Source: an uncultured Acetobacteraceae bacterium
GTDB taxonomy: Bacteria; Pseudomonadota; Alphaproteobacteria; Acetobacterales; Acetobacteraceae
Direction of reading: 5' to 3'
DNA: 33,844 nucleotides
Assembly (NCBI GenBank): GCA_937873205.1
Contig: CALMVO010000097.1
Location: forward strand, 1 to 33,844
Shown: piece by piece, positions 15,255 to 23,437 of the stretch
Position numbering within the stretch: position 1 is the stretch's first letter
How the letters are laid out: each line of letters starts with the position of its first letter
Translations under genes and position numbers: made by a program
Notes under the pieces: generated by a model
What the model saw: the letters and a program-made list of their open reading frames with translations, nothing else
Database searches by the model: none
What the model was told of the DNA's origin: nothing

Positions 15255-16208
15255 ATGACGCGGTTGATCGAGAACAGCTATGCCCTGTCCGACGAGGACA
15301 CCGCGGCGGAAACGACGCTGCTCGGGGCCAGGGCCCCGCGGGCCGTCACGTCGATCCAAGCGCGCCGCGACGGCTACGACCAGATGATCGCCGGTAGCAC
15401 GCCGATCGCCGACGGCGTCCGGTCCGAGAGCGTGCACGACGACGGGGTGCAGGGGTGGTGGGTTCGGCCGGCGGAACCGGTCGCCACGCGTGCCATCCTG
15501 TTCCTGCATGGCGGCGCCTACATGGTCGGCTCGGCCAAGGCCTATCGCGGCCTCGCGAGCCAGGTCGCCGTTCGCGCGGGCGTCGCGACCTTCGTCCTGG
15601 ACTACCCGCTGGCTCCCGAGCACCCGTTTCCCGCCGCTCTTGATGCGGCGGCGCATGCCCTGGCCTGGTTGCGTGCCCAGGGCGTGGCGGAGGTGGCGCT
15701 CGTCGGCGACTCCGCCGGCGGCGGCCTGGCCCTGGGACTGCTGGCCGACACCGTCCGCGATGTGCCCCTGATCGCGTCGGTCGTCGTGTTCTCGCCCTGG
15801 ACCGACCTCGCTTTGGGCGGTGACTCCTTCACCAGCCCGGAGACCCATGATCCGGTCATGGAGGCGGCCGGCGTCTCGAGCGCCGCCTCGAGCTACCTCG
15901 CCGGCGCCGATGCCACGGACGGTCGAGCCTCGCCGCTCCACGCGATCCCGGACATGCTGCCGCCGCTGCTACTGCAGGTGGGACGCGACGAGCTGCTGCT
16001 GGACGATGCCTGCCGCTACGCGGCGCTTGCAGCGAAACGAGGCGGCGACGTCAGGCTCGACGTCTACGAAGGGTTGCACCACGTGTTTCAGCGGTCGGTG
16101 GGCGAGCTGTCCGCCGCACGCCGGGCGTTGGACGATGCCGCCGGCTTCATCGCCGCCCATTGGCCACGCGACAAGACGACTGTGCCCATCGCCCCGACGA
16201 AGCCCTGA
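15255..16208 (+). CDS. Alpha/beta hydrolase, hormone-sensitive-lipase-like (family IV) esterase
   Basis: 317 residues from the ATG at 15255 (an ATG at 15195 is possible but has no better ribosome site). It has the family IV oxyanion-hole motif HGGAY (85-89), nucleophile S153 in GDSAGGG, the probable catalytic Asp at 245 in VGRDELLLDD and the probable catalytic His at 276 in GLHHVFQ. DYPLAPEHPFPAAL and FSPWTDL are also hallmarks. There is no signal peptide, so it is probably a cytoplasmic carboxylesterase for short-chain esters. It stands alone: the gap before it holds no gene, and a MITE copy lies 88 bases after its stop. Confidence 0.93.
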   Translation: MTRLIENSYALSDEDTAAETTLLGARAPRAVTSIQARRDGYDQMIAGSTPIADGVRSESVHDDGVQGWWVRPAEPVATRAILFLHGGAYMVGSAKAYRGLASQVAVRAGVATFVLDYPLAPEHPFPAALDAAAHALAWLRAQGVAEVALVGDSAGGGLALGLLADTVRDVPLIASVVVFSPWTDLALGGDSFTSPETHDPVMEAAGVSSAASSYLAGADATDGRASPLHAIPDMLPPLLLQVGRDELLLDDACRYAALAAKRGGDVRLDVYEGLHHVFQRSVGELSAARRALDDAAGFIAAHWPRDKTTVPIAPTKP

Positions 16209-16296
16209 TCGACGTCGCCATACCGCCGGCGACGACGCGCCGACCGTTCGATCCGACGTCGGCCGCACCGACTCTCTCTCGTACGAACGGCTTCTA

Positions 16297-16398
16297 GAGG
16301 ATGATCCGATCGCTTAGGCTCACGGATCATCCTCTAGCTTGTTGTTTTGACGAGCATCTTTATCCGATCGAACGAGTCCGTTCGGTCGGATGATGCTC
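16297..16398 (-). mobile_element. Complete copy (copy 2) of the 102-bp two-hairpin MITE
   Basis: This is the reverse complement of the copy at 22375-22476, with a single base difference visible (CCGACCG versus CCGATCG in the left hairpin). It is flanked by TA on both sides (16295-16296 and 16399-16400), and outside these by CTTC and GAAG. It abuts the DUF2076 gene so that the stop TAG is made of the flanking TA plus the first G of the element. Before insertion the same TA followed by the G of GAAG would also have given TAG, so the protein was not changed. Confidence 0.88.
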
Positions 16399-17207
16399 TA
16401 GAAGCTGTTGTCGTCTCCGCCGCCACCCCAGTCGCCGCCGCCGCCGAAGTCGCTGCCGCCGCCGCCGCCGTCGAAGTTCGGGTCCATGTCGCCGCCGGCG
16501 TTGCCGAACGGATCGCCGCCGCCGGCATTGCCGCCCGCATCGCCGTAGTTGTTGTTGATGATGCTCTCGCCGCCCTCGCCGCCGAAGCCGCCACCCATGC
16601 CGCCGCCATGACCGCCTGAGAACATGTCCATCAGCGCGTTGCCGGCCACCATGCCGCCGGCGACGCCGGCGGCGGTGGTGAGTGCGGAGCCGAGGAAGCC
16701 CGACCCCTGACGCTGGAACATGCCGGGCTGGTAGCCGGGCGGATAGTTCGGCTGCGGCGGCGCGCCCTGGTAGCCCTGCTGCGGATAGCCGCCCTGCATG
16801 CCGCCTTGCTGACCGGGCTGGCCCCAGCGCGGCGGCGGCGCCTGCGTCGGTTGACCGCCGCCGAACAGCGAGCCGAAGAATCCGCCGCTACGCTGCTGCG
16901 GCTGGCTCTGCGCGGCCTGCAGCTGCGCCTGGGTCTGCTGCAGCTCCCACTCCAGCCGCTTGATCCGGTTCTGCGATTCCGCCAGCGCCGCCTCCTGCAC
17001 CACGGCCATCTGGGTGATGCGATACGGCGCCTCGGGATGACCCTGGAAGTTCTGCAGGATCAACTGGTTGGCCTCCGGATCGACCGGCGGCAGGTTGGTC
17101 GGCGCCGTCGATGGCACGCTGCCGAACGCCCCACCGGTCCCGCCCTGCGGGTTGCCGCCAACGCGGGCGATGAAGCGTTGGATGAGGTCGCGTTCTTCGT
17201 TGGTCAT
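16398..17207 (-). CDS. DUF2076 family protein with Gly/Asn-rich C-terminus
   Basis: 269 residues. The N-terminal ~95 residues match the DUF2076 (COG3416) pattern: MTNEERDLIQRFIARVGG, DPEANQLI, HPEAPYRITQMAVVQEAALAES and a short coiled-coil helix (IKRLEWELQQTQAQLQ). Then come a Gln/Pro/Gly-rich linker and a hydrophobic stretch FLGSALTTAAGVAGGMVAGNAL (about 175-196) that could be a membrane segment. The tail is very Gly/Asp/Asn-rich (about 200-269) and ends in DDNSF. The family is often annotated as a periplasmic ligand-binding sensor, but function is not established. The stop codon coincides with the junction of a MITE copy. It is probably monocistronic. Confidence 0.85.
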   Translation of the reverse strand: MTNEERDLIQRFIARVGGNPQGGTGGAFGSVPSTAPTNLPPVDPEANQLILQNFQGHPEAPYRITQMAVVQEAALAESQNRIKRLEWELQQTQAQLQAAQSQPQQRSGGFFGSLFGGGQPTQAPPPRWGQPGQQGGMQGGYPQQGYQGAPPQPNYPPGYQPGMFQRQGSGFLGSALTTAAGVAGGMVAGNALMDMFSGGHGGGMGGGFGGEGGESIINNNYGDAGGNAGGGDPFGNAGGDMDPNFDGGGGGSDFGGGGDWGGGGDDNSF

Positions 17208-17262
17208 GGCGAAATGATCCGATCGATGCGTCCCTACAGAGTCGGAGGCCCCGGCACCCCCG

Positions 17263-17694
17263 TCAAGGCCGCCCCAGCCCGAGCCGCGGCCACTCGATCG
17301 CCGGGCAGCGATCCATCACCACCGCGAGCCCGGCCTGCCGGGCCAGCGCGGCCGACGCGGGCTCGACGATGCCCAGCTGCATCCACACCGTCCGAGCCCG
17401 CAGGCTGATCGCGACCGCAACCACCGGCGGCACGTCGGCGGGGCGCCGGAAGATGTCGACCAGGTCGAGCGGCCCGGCCTCGTCCAGGCTCGCCACCACG
17501 CGCTGCCCATGCAGCGCCTGCCCGGCCAGCCCCGGATTGACCGGCACCACGTCGTAGCCGTGCTCCAGCAGGAACCGCATCACACGGTTCGACGGCCGCT
17601 CCGGCCGCGCCGACGCGCCCACGAGCGCGATCCGCCGCGTCTGCCGCAGGATCTCCAAGACCGCGCCATCCTCCAGACCGTCCACCGCCTCCAT
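17263..17694 (-). CDS. CoA-binding domain protein (CoA_binding_2, YccU-like)
   Basis: 143 residues, a small Rossmann-type protein of the YccU/CoA_binding_2 family. Motifs: IALVGASARPERPSNRVMRF (glycine-rich nucleotide-binding turn), YDVVPVNPG, DLVDIFRRPADVPPVV, VWMQLGI and VVMDRCPAIEW near the C-terminus, the usual ending. The ATG at 17694 has GGGGGA 5 bases upstream, so it is preferred over the ATG further upstream at 17841. The precise role of the family is unknown. It sits next to the DUF2076 gene on the same strand with a ~55-base gap. Confidence 0.9.
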   Translation of the reverse strand: MEAVDGLEDGAVLEILRQTRRIALVGASARPERPSNRVMRFLLEHGYDVVPVNPGLAGQALHGQRVVASLDEAGPLDLVDIFRRPADVPPVVAVAISLRARTVWMQLGIVEPASAALARQAGLAVVMDRCPAIEWPRLGLGRP

Positions 17695-17812
17695 GTCCGT
17701 CCCCCTTCGTTGCGGACGCCGTCCCCCGCGACGGCTGCACATATTGGTCCCGCGGATGCCCGTCTTCAGGGGCGGTCCTCGTTTACCAGTTGGGCGTGGC
17801 AAGGAGCCGACG

Positions 17813-18244
17813 ATGCCCGGCCATATCGTCCATTGCTCCAACAGCCCCCACGCTGCTCCGCTCGGGACGCTTCCGACGGCCGAGGCCGACGATCTCGATG
17901 CGGCCCTCGCCGACGCCCGGCAGAACTGCCCGCTGCCGTCGCATCAGCTCTCGGTCTGCGATGCGCGCGCCTTCTGGATCCGTGACGAACGGGGCTCCAT
18001 CGTCGTGCCCTGGCAGCCGCGCGATGCCTCGGGCCACCCGTCGGGGCCAGGGATCCGCCCCTACCGATCGCCAGGACACCGCCGGTTTCTTGGCAGCCGC
18101 AGGGGCCGCCCGTATGGTGCCGTGGCGTGCGCCCGTGACCGGCGTCCCGGAGACGATCCCGCATGGCCCCGGCCACGACCCCCGACCCAGCCATGTCCGC
18201 GACGAGCCGATCCCGGCGGCAGGGGCTGTCGTTCCAGGACCTGA
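17813..18244 (+). CDS. Small hypothetical protein overlapping glyQ
   Basis: An ATG at 17813 follows a strong AAGGAG 6 bases upstream, so translation starts here are likely. The first ~80 residues look like a real small protein (contains [21 protein letters not shown] and GSIVVPWQP). The remainder is Arg/Pro-rich, resembles out-of-frame sequence and overlaps the glyQ start by 82 bases. Either the frame is genuinely this long, or a mutation has removed an earlier stop. Not recognised. No signal peptide or membrane segment. Confidence 0.5.
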   Translation: MPGHIVHCSNSPHAAPLGTLPTAEADDLDAALADARQNCPLPSHQLSVCDARAFWIRDERGSIVVPWQPRDASGHPSGPGIRPYRSPGHRRFLGSRRGRPYGAVACARDRRPGDDPAWPRPRPPTQPCPRRADPGGRGCRSRT

Positions 18245-19071
18245 TCCTGACCCTGCATCGCTTCTGGGCGGATCAGGGCTGCGCCATCCTGCAGCCCTAC
18301 GACACCGAGGTCGGCGCCGGCACCCTGCACCCCGCCAGCAGCCTGCGGGCGCTCGGGCCCATGCCGTGGCGTACCGCCTACGTGCAGCCCTGCCGGCGGC
18401 CGTCCGACGGCCGTTACGGCGAGAACCCGAACCGGCTGCAGCACTACTACCAGTATCAGGTGCTGCTGAAGCCGACGGCCGCCGACAGCCAGGCGCTGCT
18501 GCTCGACAGCTACCGCGCGATCGGCATCGATCCGGCCCTACACGACATCCGCTTCGTCGAGGACGATTGGGAGAACCCGACCATCGGCGCCTGGGGCCTT
18601 GGCTGGGAGGTCTGGTGCGACGGCATGGAGGTGACGCAGTTCACCTACTTCCAGCAGGTGGGCGGCATCGCCACCGTGCTGCCCTCGACCGAGCTCACCT
18701 ACGGCCTCGAGCGGCTGGCGATGTACGTGCAAGGGGTCGAGAACGTCTACGACCTCGACTTCAACGGGCATGGCCTCACCTATGGGGACGTGTTCCTGCG
18801 CGCCGAGCGAGACTACTCGCGACACAATTTCGAACTGGCCGACACCGGCATGCTGCTGCGCCACTTCGCGGACGCCGAGCGCGAGAGCGCCGCCCTGGCC
18901 GCGGCCGGAACCGCCCAGCCCGCCTACGACCAATGCCTGAAGGCCAGCCACCTGTTCAACCTGCTCGATGCGCGCGGCGTGATCTCGGTGGCCGAGCGCG
19001 CGTCCTATATCGGGCGCGTCCGCACGCTGGCGCACGCCTGCGCGGAGACCTGGCTGCAGGGCGAGCGCTGA
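18163..19071 (+). CDS. glyQ: Glycyl-tRNA synthetase alpha subunit
   Basis: 302 residues, the catalytic subunit of the alpha2-beta2 class II glycyl-tRNA synthetase that charges tRNA-Gly. Diagnostic segments: [101 protein letters not shown] and [10 protein letters not shown]. The ATG at 18163 has GGAG 10 bases upstream; the ATG at 18193 is an alternative. The glyS start follows with one base between, so the two subunits are made together. Confidence 0.98.
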   Translation: MAPATTPDPAMSATSRSRRQGLSFQDLILTLHRFWADQGCAILQPYDTEVGAGTLHPASSLRALGPMPWRTAYVQPCRRPSDGRYGENPNRLQHYYQYQVLLKPTAADSQALLLDSYRAIGIDPALHDIRFVEDDWENPTIGAWGLGWEVWCDGMEVTQFTYFQQVGGIATVLPSTELTYGLERLAMYVQGVENVYDLDFNGHGLTYGDVFLRAERDYSRHNFELADTGMLLRHFADAERESAALAAAGTAQPAYDQCLKASHLFNLLDARGVISVAERASYIGRVRTLAHACAETWLQGER

Positions 19072-19072
19072 C

Positions 19073-21163
19073 ATGCCCGAGCTGTTCCTGGAGCTGTTCT
19101 GCGAGGAGATCCCGGCCCGCATGCAGGCGCCGGCCGCCGACGCGCTCGCCCGCCTGGTCACGGAAGCGCTGGGTCCGCTTTCTCCCACGGACCCCGCCAC
19201 CTTCTCCGGGCCGCGCCGCATCGCGCTCACCCTCACGGTCGCCGCCACTGTGCCGGCCGCCACCACCAGCGAGCGCGGTCCCCGCGAGGGTGCGCCCGAG
19301 CAGGCGCTGGCCGGTTTCCTGCGCAAGCATGGCGCCGACCGCGCCGACCTCACGCTGGAGGCCGGCTTCTGGGTCCTGGTCCGGCAGACCGCCGCCCTCG
19401 ACGCCGCCCGGCTGGTGGTGAGCGCGCTGCCGCCCCTGCTGCGCCGCTTTCCCTGGCCGAAGGCGATGCGCTGGGGCAGCGGCAGCCTCTTTACCTGGGT
19501 GCGGCCGCTGCGTCGCATCCTCTGCCTGCTGGACGGCGAGACCGTCCGCTTCGACCTGGCCGACGGCGCCGATGACGGCCACGGCCTCGCATCGTCGAAC
19601 CTGACCGAGGGCCACCGCACCCTCTCGCCCGGTCCCGTCGCCGTCGCCGGCGCCACGGACTGGGTCCGCACGCTGGCCGAGCGCCACGTCATCGCAGGCG
19701 CCGCGGAGCGCCGCCGCCGCATCGCCGCCGGGCTGGCCGAGGCCGCCGCCGCCGAAGGGCTGTCGCTGGTCGCCGACGACGGGTTGCTGGAGGAGGTCAC
19801 GGGTCTGGTGGAGTGGCCGGTGCCGCTGCTGGGCCGCATCGACGGCCGCTTCATGGACCTGCCGCCCGAGGTCATGCAGGTCTCGATGCGCGTCAACCAG
19901 CGCTACTTCGCGCTGCGCCATGCGGACGGCAGCGGCGCCGCCCGCTTCGCCTTCGTCGCCAACATCGTCCCCACCGACGGCGGCGCCCTGGTGGTCGCCG
20001 GCAACGAGCGTGTGCTCAGCGCCCGCTTCGCCGATGCGCGGCATTTCTGGGATCTCGATCGCCGCATGCGGTTGGCCGAGCGCCTGCCCGCGCTCGACGG
20101 CGTCACCTTCCACGCTCGCCTGGGCACGCAGGGCGAGCGGGCCCGCCGGCTGCAGGCTCTGGCCGGCCGCCTCGCCCCGCTGATCGGCGCCGATCCGGAC
20201 GAGGCCGCCCGCGCCGGCCTGCTCGCCAAGGCCGACCTCACCAGCGGCATGGTCGGCGAGTTCCCCGAGCTGCAGGGGGTCATGGGCGGCTATTACGCCC
20301 GCCACGATGGCGAGGCCGCCGCCGTCGCCGACGCCATCGCCAGCCATTACCAGCCACGCGGTCCGGCCGACGCGGTCCCCGCCGGCAGGGTCGCCGCCGC
20401 CGTGGCGCTGGCCGATAAGCTGGACACGCTGGCCGGCTTCTTCGCCATCGGCGAGAGGCCGGGCGGCTCCGGCGACCCGTACGCGCTGCGCCGCGCGGCG
20501 CTGGGCGTGATCCGCATCATTCGCGAGCATCGGCTGCGAATCGACCTAGCGGCCGCGTTCGCCGACGCCGTCGCCGGCTACCCGGCGGCGCCCGGGGACG
20601 GCCCGGATCCGACTGCGACGGTCGCGGCCCTGGCCGGCTTCATCGCCGAGCGGCTGCGCGTCCAGCTCCGCAGCGAGGGTGCCCGCCACGACGTGCTGGC
20701 GGCGGTCACCGCGGTCCCGGACGGTGGCCGGCTCGACCTGATCGCCCTGCTCGACCGCACCGGCGCGGTGGCCGGCCTGCTCGGCACCGAGGACGGACGC
20801 AACCTGCTGGTCGCCGCCCGCCGCGCCGCCAACATCCTGCGCATCGAGGACAGGAAGGACGGCCCGCACGACCAGCCGCCGCAACCGGCCCTGTTCGCGC
20901 AGGACGAGGAGCGCGCCCTCGCTGCCGCGCTGGAGGAGGCCGATGCCGCCATCGGTGACGCGCTGGGGTCGGAGCGCTACGATCGGGCGATGGCGGCGAT
21001 GGCGCGGCTGCGGACGCCGCTCGATCGCTTCTTCGAGGTGGTCACGGTGAACGCCGAGGCGCGGGAGCTGCGCCGCAACCGCCTCGCCATGCTGTCCGGG
21101 ATCCGCCGGACGCTGACCCGCGTCGCCGACTTCTCGCTGATCGAGGCGGACGCCGCCGGCTGA
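19073..21163 (+). CDS. glyS: Glycyl-tRNA synthetase beta subunit
   Basis: 696 residues, the tRNA-binding subunit. It opens with LFLELFCEEIPARM, the typical beginning. Other family segments include TFSGPRRIALTL, FPWPKAMRWGSGSLFTWVRPLRRILCLLDGE, LEEVTGLVEWPVPLLG, VMQVSMRVNQRYFALR, LSARFADARHFWDLD, AKADLTSGMVGEFPELQGVMGGYYARHDGE, DKLDTLAGFFAIGERPGGSGDPYALRR, and a C-terminal DALRP-like anticodon domain ending MLSGIRRTLTRVADFSLIE. It is complete and colinear with the family. Convergent with the next gene (20-base gap). Confidence 0.98.
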   Translation: MPELFLELFCEEIPARMQAPAADALARLVTEALGPLSPTDPATFSGPRRIALTLTVAATVPAATTSERGPREGAPEQALAGFLRKHGADRADLTLEAGFWVLVRQTAALDAARLVVSALPPLLRRFPWPKAMRWGSGSLFTWVRPLRRILCLLDGETVRFDLADGADDGHGLASSNLTEGHRTLSPGPVAVAGATDWVRTLAERHVIAGAAERRRRIAAGLAEAAAAEGLSLVADDGLLEEVTGLVEWPVPLLGRIDGRFMDLPPEVMQVSMRVNQRYFALRHADGSGAARFAFVANIVPTDGGALVVAGNERVLSARFADARHFWDLDRRMRLAERLPALDGVTFHARLGTQGERARRLQALAGRLAPLIGADPDEAARAGLLAKADLTSGMVGEFPELQGVMGGYYARHDGEAAAVADAIASHYQPRGPADAVPAGRVAAAVALADKLDTLAGFFAIGERPGGSGDPYALRRAALGVIRIIREHRLRIDLAAAFADAVAGYPAAPGDGPDPTATVAALAGFIAERLRVQLRSEGARHDVLAAVTAVPDGGRLDLIALLDRTGAVAGLLGTEDGRNLLVAARRAANILRIEDRKDGPHDQPPQPALFAQDEERALAAALEEADAAIGDALGSERYDRAMAAMARLRTPLDRFFEVVTVNAEARELRRNRLAMLSGIRRTLTRVADFSLIEADAAG

Positions 21164-21183
21164 CCCGACTGCCGCCGGCCGGC

Positions 21184-22035
21184 TCAGCGCCTGAGCTCGA
21201 TCCGGACCCGCCGCCAGTGCGGCATTCGGCGCCACGCCCAGCCGGCCATGCAGAGCCCGACCGCCGCTCCGGCGATGCGGCGCGCCACGTGCAGGTCCAG
21301 CCGGCTCAGCCAGCACAGCGCGGCGACCAACCCGAGCACCAGGACCGTCGCCAGCAGGAGACGCGGCCACCGCGACCGCGCCGACGGCGGCGGTGACGGG
21401 GCGTCGTCCAGACGCTGTCGGGCGCGCGCCACCTGCAGCGCCGAGGCGGCGATCCGCGTCGCGATGCCGGCCTCCGCGGGCGGCGGCCCCTGCGCACGCT
21501 GCTGCATCCGCGCGAGCGTGTCGGTGGCCCGGCCCAACATCGTTGCGGCGTCCTCGCGAAGCCGCTGCTCGCGGCCGGCGATCGAGTCGGGGCCGCGGCT
21601 TGCATCGTGATCGGCATCGTGATCGGGGGCGACATGTCCGTGCGGCTCCCGATGGGAAGGCCCGGGGTGCTGCCCATCGGCATGGTCGTCGGCCCTGGCC
21701 GCCGTCTCGACCGGCCGCGGCAGCTGCGTCGCCAGAGCGTCGGCGGCGGCGCCGATCTCGACCGCGAGCTCGCCCATCACCGCCGGCGACGGGGTGCGGA
21801 CCACCTGCTCGATCTGCTGCGCGTCCTGTAGCAGGCCGCCCAGCTGTCGCAGCGACGCGGTCGGCGGCGCCAACGCCAGATGCCGCGTCGCCAGCGGCGA
21901 CAACGACACCAGATCGACCGGCTCCCGCAGCGACGGCGCGGCGGATGCTGACAGAGGCGGCGCCGCGGCATCCGGCCGTATCCGCGCCGTCTCGACCGCC
22001 GGGGTGGCGCTCCCCATCGGCGCCGTGACTGCCAT
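21184..22035 (-). CDS. Hypothetical membrane protein with a His/Asp-rich segment
   Basis: 283 residues, not recognised. Layout: an Ala/Pro-rich N-terminus; a helical central part (LRQLGGLLQDAQQIEQVVRT, LAVEIGAAADALATQ); a His/Asp-rich stretch at about residues 115-148 (contains HADGQHPGPSHREPHGHV and DHDADHD) that could bind divalent metal; and a second helical region with possible coiled coil. It ends with one or two membrane segments (LLLATVLVLGLVAALCWL and IAGAAVGLCMAGWAW) and an Arg-rich tail. The ATG at 22035 has GGAGG 5 bases upstream, supporting expression. There is no signal peptide, so this is a tail-anchored topology with a cytoplasmic N-terminal bulk. Confidence 0.75.
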   Translation of the reverse strand: MAVTAPMGSATPAVETARIRPDAAAPPLSASAAPSLREPVDLVSLSPLATRHLALAPPTASLRQLGGLLQDAQQIEQVVRTPSPAVMGELAVEIGAAADALATQLPRPVETAARADDHADGQHPGPSHREPHGHVAPDHDADHDASRGPDSIAGREQRLREDAATMLGRATDTLARMQQRAQGPPPAEAGIATRIAASALQVARARQRLDDAPSPPPSARSRWPRLLLATVLVLGLVAALCWLSRLDLHVARRIAGAAVGLCMAGWAWRRMPHWRRVRIELRR

Positions 22036-22096
22036 CGACCCCTCCGCTGCTGCGGCGACCCTGCCGCATGATCGTGAAGGCCGACTTAACGGCGCC

Positions 22097-23262
22097 TCAG
22101 ACGGTCAGATGGAGCGCGTAGTAGGCGGCGAAGAACGCCACCAAGCTGGCCAGGTAGAGCGTCGTGATCCAGGCGGCATCGAGTGCCAGCCGATCGCCGG
22201 CCAGGTGGATGCGGGCCTGTATCGAGGTCGGACCCCGCAGCATCACGATCGCCAGCACGGCCAGGATCACCAGGTGGCCGAACACGTCGAGCTTGCCGAA
22301 GATCGGCATGGCGGCAAGGAAGATCGCGGCGTAGCCGGCAGCGCCCAGGCGCGCCAGGCTCCGGCCGGTAACTAGAGCATCATCCGATCGAACGGACTCG
22401 TTCGATCGGATAAAGATGCTCGTCAAAACAACAAGCTAGAGGATGATCCGTGAGCCTAAGCGATCGGATCATCCTCTAGGTAGAAGGCCAGCGTGAACTC
22501 GACGAAGCCGGCGATCACCACCACGACGCCGAGCGGCAGCCCTATCTCGAGGCTGGGATGCGTCGCCACCACGGCATCGGTCCATTGCGAATAGAGGAAC
22601 TTCTCGATCGCGGTCCAGGCCAGGCTGAAGGCGAGGCCGCTCACCAGAAGCGGCTCGCGCAGCCGGGCCAGCCGGGCCAGCCGGGCTGCCGGCAGGGATA
22701 GTGAAACGATATAGGCCGCAAGGCAGGGCATGAACACGTAGTCGGTCATGTGGAACAGGCCGTAATGGCGGATCCCCTCGGCATAGAGCGCCAGTACGCC
22801 CAGGCCGGACAGGATGCAGGTCGGGCGCGAGACCAGGAACAGTGCGATCAGGAACTACAGGATCGGGACCCAGGCGGCATGGGTCAGCAGCTCCGGGGTC
22901 AGGATCGTCGTGCCGTGCCAGGAGGATACCGCGAAATAGCCGCCGGCCGCCGCCCGGATCAGACGCTGCTCCATCGGGCCGGTCGTGGGGACGCGGGCCG
23001 GCCGATGCAGGCGGCGGACGATCCAGTTGTCGAGCAGGAAACCCAACAGCACCAGCGTGGTGAACACCGCCAGCGTCGCCAGGAAGATCGGCGACAGCAC
23101 GCGGACCAGGGCCATCGGCGTGTCGTGCACGTTGGTCGGCGTGAACCACTTGACGTGAGCCATCGCCGCGTCCGGCCATGCCGCCGACCCGGACAGCACG
23201 AGCAGACCGGCTGGGACGGCCTTCACGAGGTCGCCGAGCCGTCGCGCGCCGTGTCGTGCCAT
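22097..23262 (-). pseudogene. Multi-pass membrane protein gene, broken by an amber codon and a MITE insertion
   Basis: The ATG at 23262 has GGGAGG 7 bases upstream. The frame reads a signal-like N-terminus, AHVKWFTP, and hydrophobic segments until an in-frame TAG at 22855-22857. It then continues in the same frame (FLIALFLVSRP, then MTDYVFMPCLAAYIV) until it enters the MITE at 22477. Removing 104 bases (one 102-bp core plus one TA) rejoins LAFYL to VTGRSLARLG in frame and runs to the stop at 22097, giving ~353 residues with about eight to ten membrane segments. Both lesions look recent because the rest of the frame is intact. The family is unknown to me; the AHVKWF motif suggests a DoxX-like membrane group, at low confidence. 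Confidence 0.88.
22375..22476 (+). mobile_element. Complete copy (copy 3) of the 102-bp two-hairpin MITE inside a gene
   Basis: The core is 102 bp flanked by TA (22373-22374 and 22477-22478). Left part, 47 bp: a 20-bp stem (GAGCATC then ATCCGATCGAACG) with a GACT loop and an AAA bulge. Then comes a 17-base A-rich linker. Right part, 38 bp: a hairpin with arms GAGGATGATCCG and CGGATCATCCTC. The outer ends are inverted repeats matching at 14 of 16 bases (GAGCATCATCCGATCG against GAGGATGATCCGATCG). TA duplication is typical of IS630/Tc1-mariner transposition. There is no coding capacity, so it would need a transposase supplied in trans. Confidence 0.92.
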
Positions 23263-23357
23263 CGTCGCACCTCCCGGTGTCCACCACCTCTACCGCCGGG
23301 ACGAGCCGTCGGATGCGAGGTTCCGGGGCGGTTGCGACGACGGGATCGGCGATGCCC

Positions 23358-23377
23358 CACCGGTCTTCCGACCGGTG
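23358..23377. promoter_or_regulatory. Inverted repeat upstream of the membrane pseudogene
   Basis: Perfect 8-base arms CACCGGTC and GACCGGTG flank a TTCC spacer, about 100 bases before the pseudogene start on the minus strand. Related ACCGGT/GATCGGTCGG motifs recur at 23383-23422. It may be a leftover operator or a structured 5' leader; nothing else supports either. Confidence 0.35.
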
Positions 23378-23437
23378 TTGGTCGATCGGTCGGTGTCGCG
23401 TTCGGTGCTGACCGGTCCGGTCGCAGCTTGATTAAGG

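Noticed and set aside
22097-22426. 109-residue membrane ORF that appears to start with its own ATG at 22426
   Set aside because: Its first ~18 residues are read from the MITE; the rest is the 3' part of the interrupted membrane-protein gene. It is not an independent gene.
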